In this document: one piece after another, positions 6,828-8,431 of the stretch
How positions within the stretch are numbered: the stretch's first letter is position 1
How the letters are laid out: each line of letters begins with the position of its first letter
Assembly (NCBI GenBank): GCA_947474415.1
Contig: CANJKD010000070.1
Coordinates: forward strand, 1-8,431
Length of the DNA stretch: 8,431 nucleotides
DNA from: Burkholderiales bacterium
Lineage (GTDB): Bacteria > Pseudomonadota > Gammaproteobacteria > Burkholderiales > Burkholderiaceae_C
Reading direction: 5' to 3'
Notes under the pieces: model-generated
Told to the model about the DNA's origin: nothing
The model's input: only the letters and a program-made list of their open reading frames with translations
Database searches by the model: none
Program-made: the position numbers and the translations under genes

Positions 6828-7460
6828 ATGGCCCGCAGAACCAAGGAAGACGCCCAAGCCACGCGCAGCCACATCCTCGACACGGCGGAACTGGTGTTCG
6901 AGGCGCATGGCGTGGCTGGCACGTCGCTCCAGCACATCGCCCGCGCCGCCGGGGTCACGCGCGGCGCGATCTACTGGCACTTCAAGGACAAGGCCGACCT
7001 GTTCAACGCAATGATGGCACGCGCCACGCTGCCGCTCGAAGAGTCCGGCGCTGTGTGTGGGTTGGTGAATGCCGACCTGTCGCTGCGCGAACTGCGCGAC
7101 GGCTTCGTCGCGGTGCTGCGCCGGGTCGTGGCCGACCCGCAGATGAAGCGCGTGTTCGCGATCGCCACGCACAAGGTCGAGTACATCGGCGAACTCGACG
7201 CCGTGCGTGACCGCCACCTGAGCGTGCGCAACGCCTGCGTGGCCGAAGTGGAACGCACCCTGAAACAGGCGACGCGGCGCGGCGATCTGTCGCGCCGCGT
7301 GCCGGCGCGCGCCGCCGCCATCGGCCTGCACGCGCTGCTCGACGGGCTGTTGCAGAACTGGATGCTCGATCCGTCTGCCTTCAACCTGGTCAAGGTCGGC
7401 AGCCAGGCGCTCGACGCCTACCTGAGCAGCCTCGCGGTGCCACGGGCCGGTGTGACCTGA
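6828..7460 (+). CDS. TetR/AcrR-family transcriptional repressor of the efflux operon
   Basis: This 210-residue regulator should bind the adjacent palindrome and repress the divergent pump operon until an effector, probably a pump substrate, binds its C-terminal domain. The N-terminus MARRTKEDAQATRSHILDTA and the helix-turn-helix (about 32-58, with IARAAGVTRGAIYWHFKDK) are typical of AcrR and TtgR. The C-terminal half is all-helical, and segments such as HKVEYIGELDAV (115-126) and GLHALLDGLLQNWML (166-180) resemble the AcrR ligand-binding domain. I chose the ATG at 6828 because family members begin at this MAR(R/K)TK motif and its length is normal (AcrR 215, TtgR 210). An in-frame ATG at 6789 adds 13 non-family residues and lies inside the operator. 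The ribosome site is weak (GGAAA before the ATG). The stop is 4 nt from the convergent hydrolase remnant. Confidence 0.93.
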   Translation: MARRTKEDAQATRSHILDTAELVFEAHGVAGTSLQHIARAAGVTRGAIYWHFKDKADLFNAMMARATLPLEESGAVCGLVNADLSLRELRDGFVAVLRRVVADPQMKRVFAIATHKVEYIGELDAVRDRHLSVRNACVAEVERTLKQATRRGDLSRRVPARAAAIGLHALLDGLLQNWMLDPSAFNLVKVGSQALDAYLSSLAVPRAGVT

Positions 7461-7464
7461 AGCC

Positions 7465-7788
7465 TTACTTCAAGCCGCTGTAGTTGAGCGGCGCCCCGGC
7501 GTAGCCCTTGCCTTCGGCGCGCAGGTGGCCCAGACCTGGGAACGAGACAGGGGCCGAACCCACCAGATAGCCCTGCTTAGCCGCTTCGGCATAGGCGAGC
7601 TTGCGCTGGATGGCGGCGTTCTTGCTGTCGGTGTCGAACTGGATCGTCACCGACGAGTCACCGAACTGCACCGCTGCCACGTGCATCAGGTCACCCCACA
7701 GCACCAGCTTCTTCCCCTGGCTTTCGACGACGTAGAGGCTGTGGCCGGGCGTGTGGCCGGGCGCGGCGACGGCTTTGATACCAGGCAC
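7465..7788 (-). CDS. C-terminal fragment of the MBL-fold hydrolase
   Basis: This frame encodes the second half of the fold. It has PGHTPGHS with a metal-binding His (7753-7755), then GDLMH with the bridging Asp (7690-7692), 21 residues later as in MPH (His234, Asp255). The residue 47 positions further, His302 in MPH, is Pro here. The GTG at 7788 is only the first start codon of the open frame. Homologous sequence (YVAAGKFKPFNGDTEPV) continues upstream of it in the same frame to about 7836, so this is a detached fragment rather than a gene with its own start. Confidence 0.6.
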   Translation of the reverse strand: MPGIKAVAAPGHTPGHSLYVVESQGKKLVLWGDLMHVAAVQFGDSSVTIQFDTDSKNAAIQRKLAYAEAAKQGYLVGSAPVSFPGLGHLRAEGKGYAGAPLNYSGLK

Positions 7789-7829
7789 GGGTTCGGTGTC
7801 GCCGTTGAAGGGCTTGAACTTGCCGGCGG

Positions 7830-8372
7830 CTACGTAGGGTTCAGCGAAGCCATCGCGCCCTGGAGGAATCCCTTCGCATCGGCCGGTGCCTTGTCGAGAT
7901 TCGCCTGGCTGAGCCAGAAGTCGGCGTCGTGCTGGTCGGCACGCACGGTGGCATTCGGGAATGCCAGCTTGGCGCCATTCATCAACCCGCCGCCGTGGTC
8001 GGCATGCATGTGGGTGATGTAGATTTCATCGACCTGCTCGGGCTGGTAGCCGGCTTCCTTCAGGTTGGCCGACAGGTTGCCGAGTGTGGTGCCGAACAGG
8101 CCGGCCGCACCAGTGTCGACCAGGTAGCCGTTCACCGACGTGTCGACCGGCGCCTTCAGGAAGCTGCGCGCCAGCGCTTTCGTCGACTTCGCAGCGGTGG
8201 TGTTCGTGCGCAACTTGTCCACCGGCAGTGCCACGGTGCCATCGCTCAGCACGGTGATTTCGAAGTCGCCCAACATGAGGCGGTAGTAGCCCGGGGCCTG
8301 GGTCTTGACCTGGGGTGCAGCGGCATGTGCACTGCCGGTCGCATGCGTGCCGTTCGGCCCAGAGGGTCGCAT
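7830..8372 (-). CDS. N-terminal fragment of the MBL-fold hydrolase, with the HxHxDH metal motif
   Basis: This open frame holds the first part of the hydrolase, including the metal motif HMHADH (8012 down to 7995) that binds both metals in the family. It ends at a premature TAG (7830-7832) just after GAMASLNP. The ATG at 8372 is the first in frame; the frame also stays open to a TTG at 8429. Neither start gives a convincing signal peptide, although the mature-type sequence SAHAAAPQVKTQAPGYY after it suggests an Ala-x-Ala cleavage site. Without the second half, the fragment lacks the bridging Asp and the later His ligands, so it should not be active alone. Confidence 0.6.
   Translation of the reverse strand: MRPSGPNGTHATGSAHAAAPQVKTQAPGYYRLMLGDFEITVLSDGTVALPVDKLRTNTTAAKSTKALARSFLKAPVDTSVNGYLVDTGAAGLFGTTLGNLSANLKEAGYQPEQVDEIYITHMHADHGGGLMNGAKLAFPNATVRADQHDADFWLSQANLDKAPADAKGFLQGAMASLNPT
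7834..7841 (-). other. Frameshift site in the hydrolase gene
   Basis: The minus strand reads AAC CCT ACG TAG in the upstream frame. Family sequence continues as Tyr-Val-Ala from TAC GTA GCC in the next frame. Adding one base to the C-run (AACCC to AACCCC) would restore SLNP-YVAAGKF, so one base is missing at about 7836-7837. Confidence 0.8.
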
Positions 8373-8431
8373 GACAACTGCACCCGGCCTTGGCGTTTGC
8401 GAGCGCCAAGGCCTTCGACAGGCGTGCAAGA

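Larger units (their letters stand above)
7465..8431 (-). pseudogene. Frameshifted MBL-fold metallo-hydrolase, methyl parathion hydrolase-like (5' end beyond the window)
   Basis: Two minus-strand reading frames together encode one metallo-beta-lactamase-fold hydrolase, normally an exported binuclear metal enzyme that hydrolyses esters, lactones or phosphotriesters. The sequence follows methyl parathion hydrolase (MPH) as I recall it: PGYYRLMLGDFEIT, SDGTVALPVDKL, GYQPEQVDEIYITHMHADH, FWLSQANLDKAP, GAMASLNP, then YVAAGKFKPF, PGHTPGHSLYVVESQGKKL and GHLRAEGKGY. One missing base near 7836-7837 breaks the frame. Other damage is visible. About nine residues are absent between GYLV and DTGAAG. A Pro (7549-7551) occupies the place of the last metal-binding His. 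The signal peptide appears to begin in another frame at the right edge (LARLSKALALANA, 8430-8392). A sequencing error could explain a frameshift but not the other lesions. The actual substrate cannot be deduced. It is convergent with the repressor gene, and no functional link to the pump is evident. Confidence 0.8.

Overview
The window is very GC-rich, with dense, tightly packed genes and codons ending mostly in G or C. Together with the protein families seen, this suggests a betaproteobacterium of the Burkholderiales (Rubrivivax/Leptothrix-like). That assignment is an inference from composition and protein style, not a database match.

Layout, left to right. (1) Positions 3-806, plus strand: the 3' part of a crotonase-superfamily gene whose start lies outside the window; its active-site residues fit a dienoyl-CoA isomerase better than a classical hydratase. 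(2) Positions 819-6705, minus strand: a complete three-gene RND efflux operon. In transcription order it holds an AcrA/MexA-type periplasmic adaptor lipoprotein, an AcrB/MexB-type inner-membrane pump and an OprM-type outer-membrane lipoprotein channel. The genes are 12 nt apart, then overlap by 8 nt. (3) Positions 6706-6827: a divergent control region. It carries a palindrome whose half-sites match, from memory, the E. coli AcrR operator, laid over a predicted pump promoter, followed by a leader hairpin. (4) Positions 6828-7460, plus strand: a TetR/AcrR-family repressor, presumably the local regulator of the pump. (5) Positions 7465 to the right edge, minus strand: a metallo-beta-lactamase-fold hydrolase resembling methyl parathion hydrolase. 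It is broken by a frameshift and carries other signs of decay: a likely in-frame deletion of a core strand, a proline in place of a metal-binding histidine, and a signal peptide that seems split between frames.

How the genes work together. The repressor and the three pump genes form a classic self-contained efflux module of the AcrR-AcrAB or TtgR-TtgABC kind. An effector would release the repressor from the shared operator and induce a pump spanning both membranes. The flanking crotonase and hydrolase genes are convergent with this module and show no sign of being part of it.

I found no convincing undescribed system. The most interesting local signals are the multiply damaged hydrolase, the conserved AcrR-type operator, and an in-frame 15-bp triplication in the channel's signal peptide. 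No stretch over 300 bases lacks a gene. I see no RNA genes, insertion sequences or CRISPR arrays.
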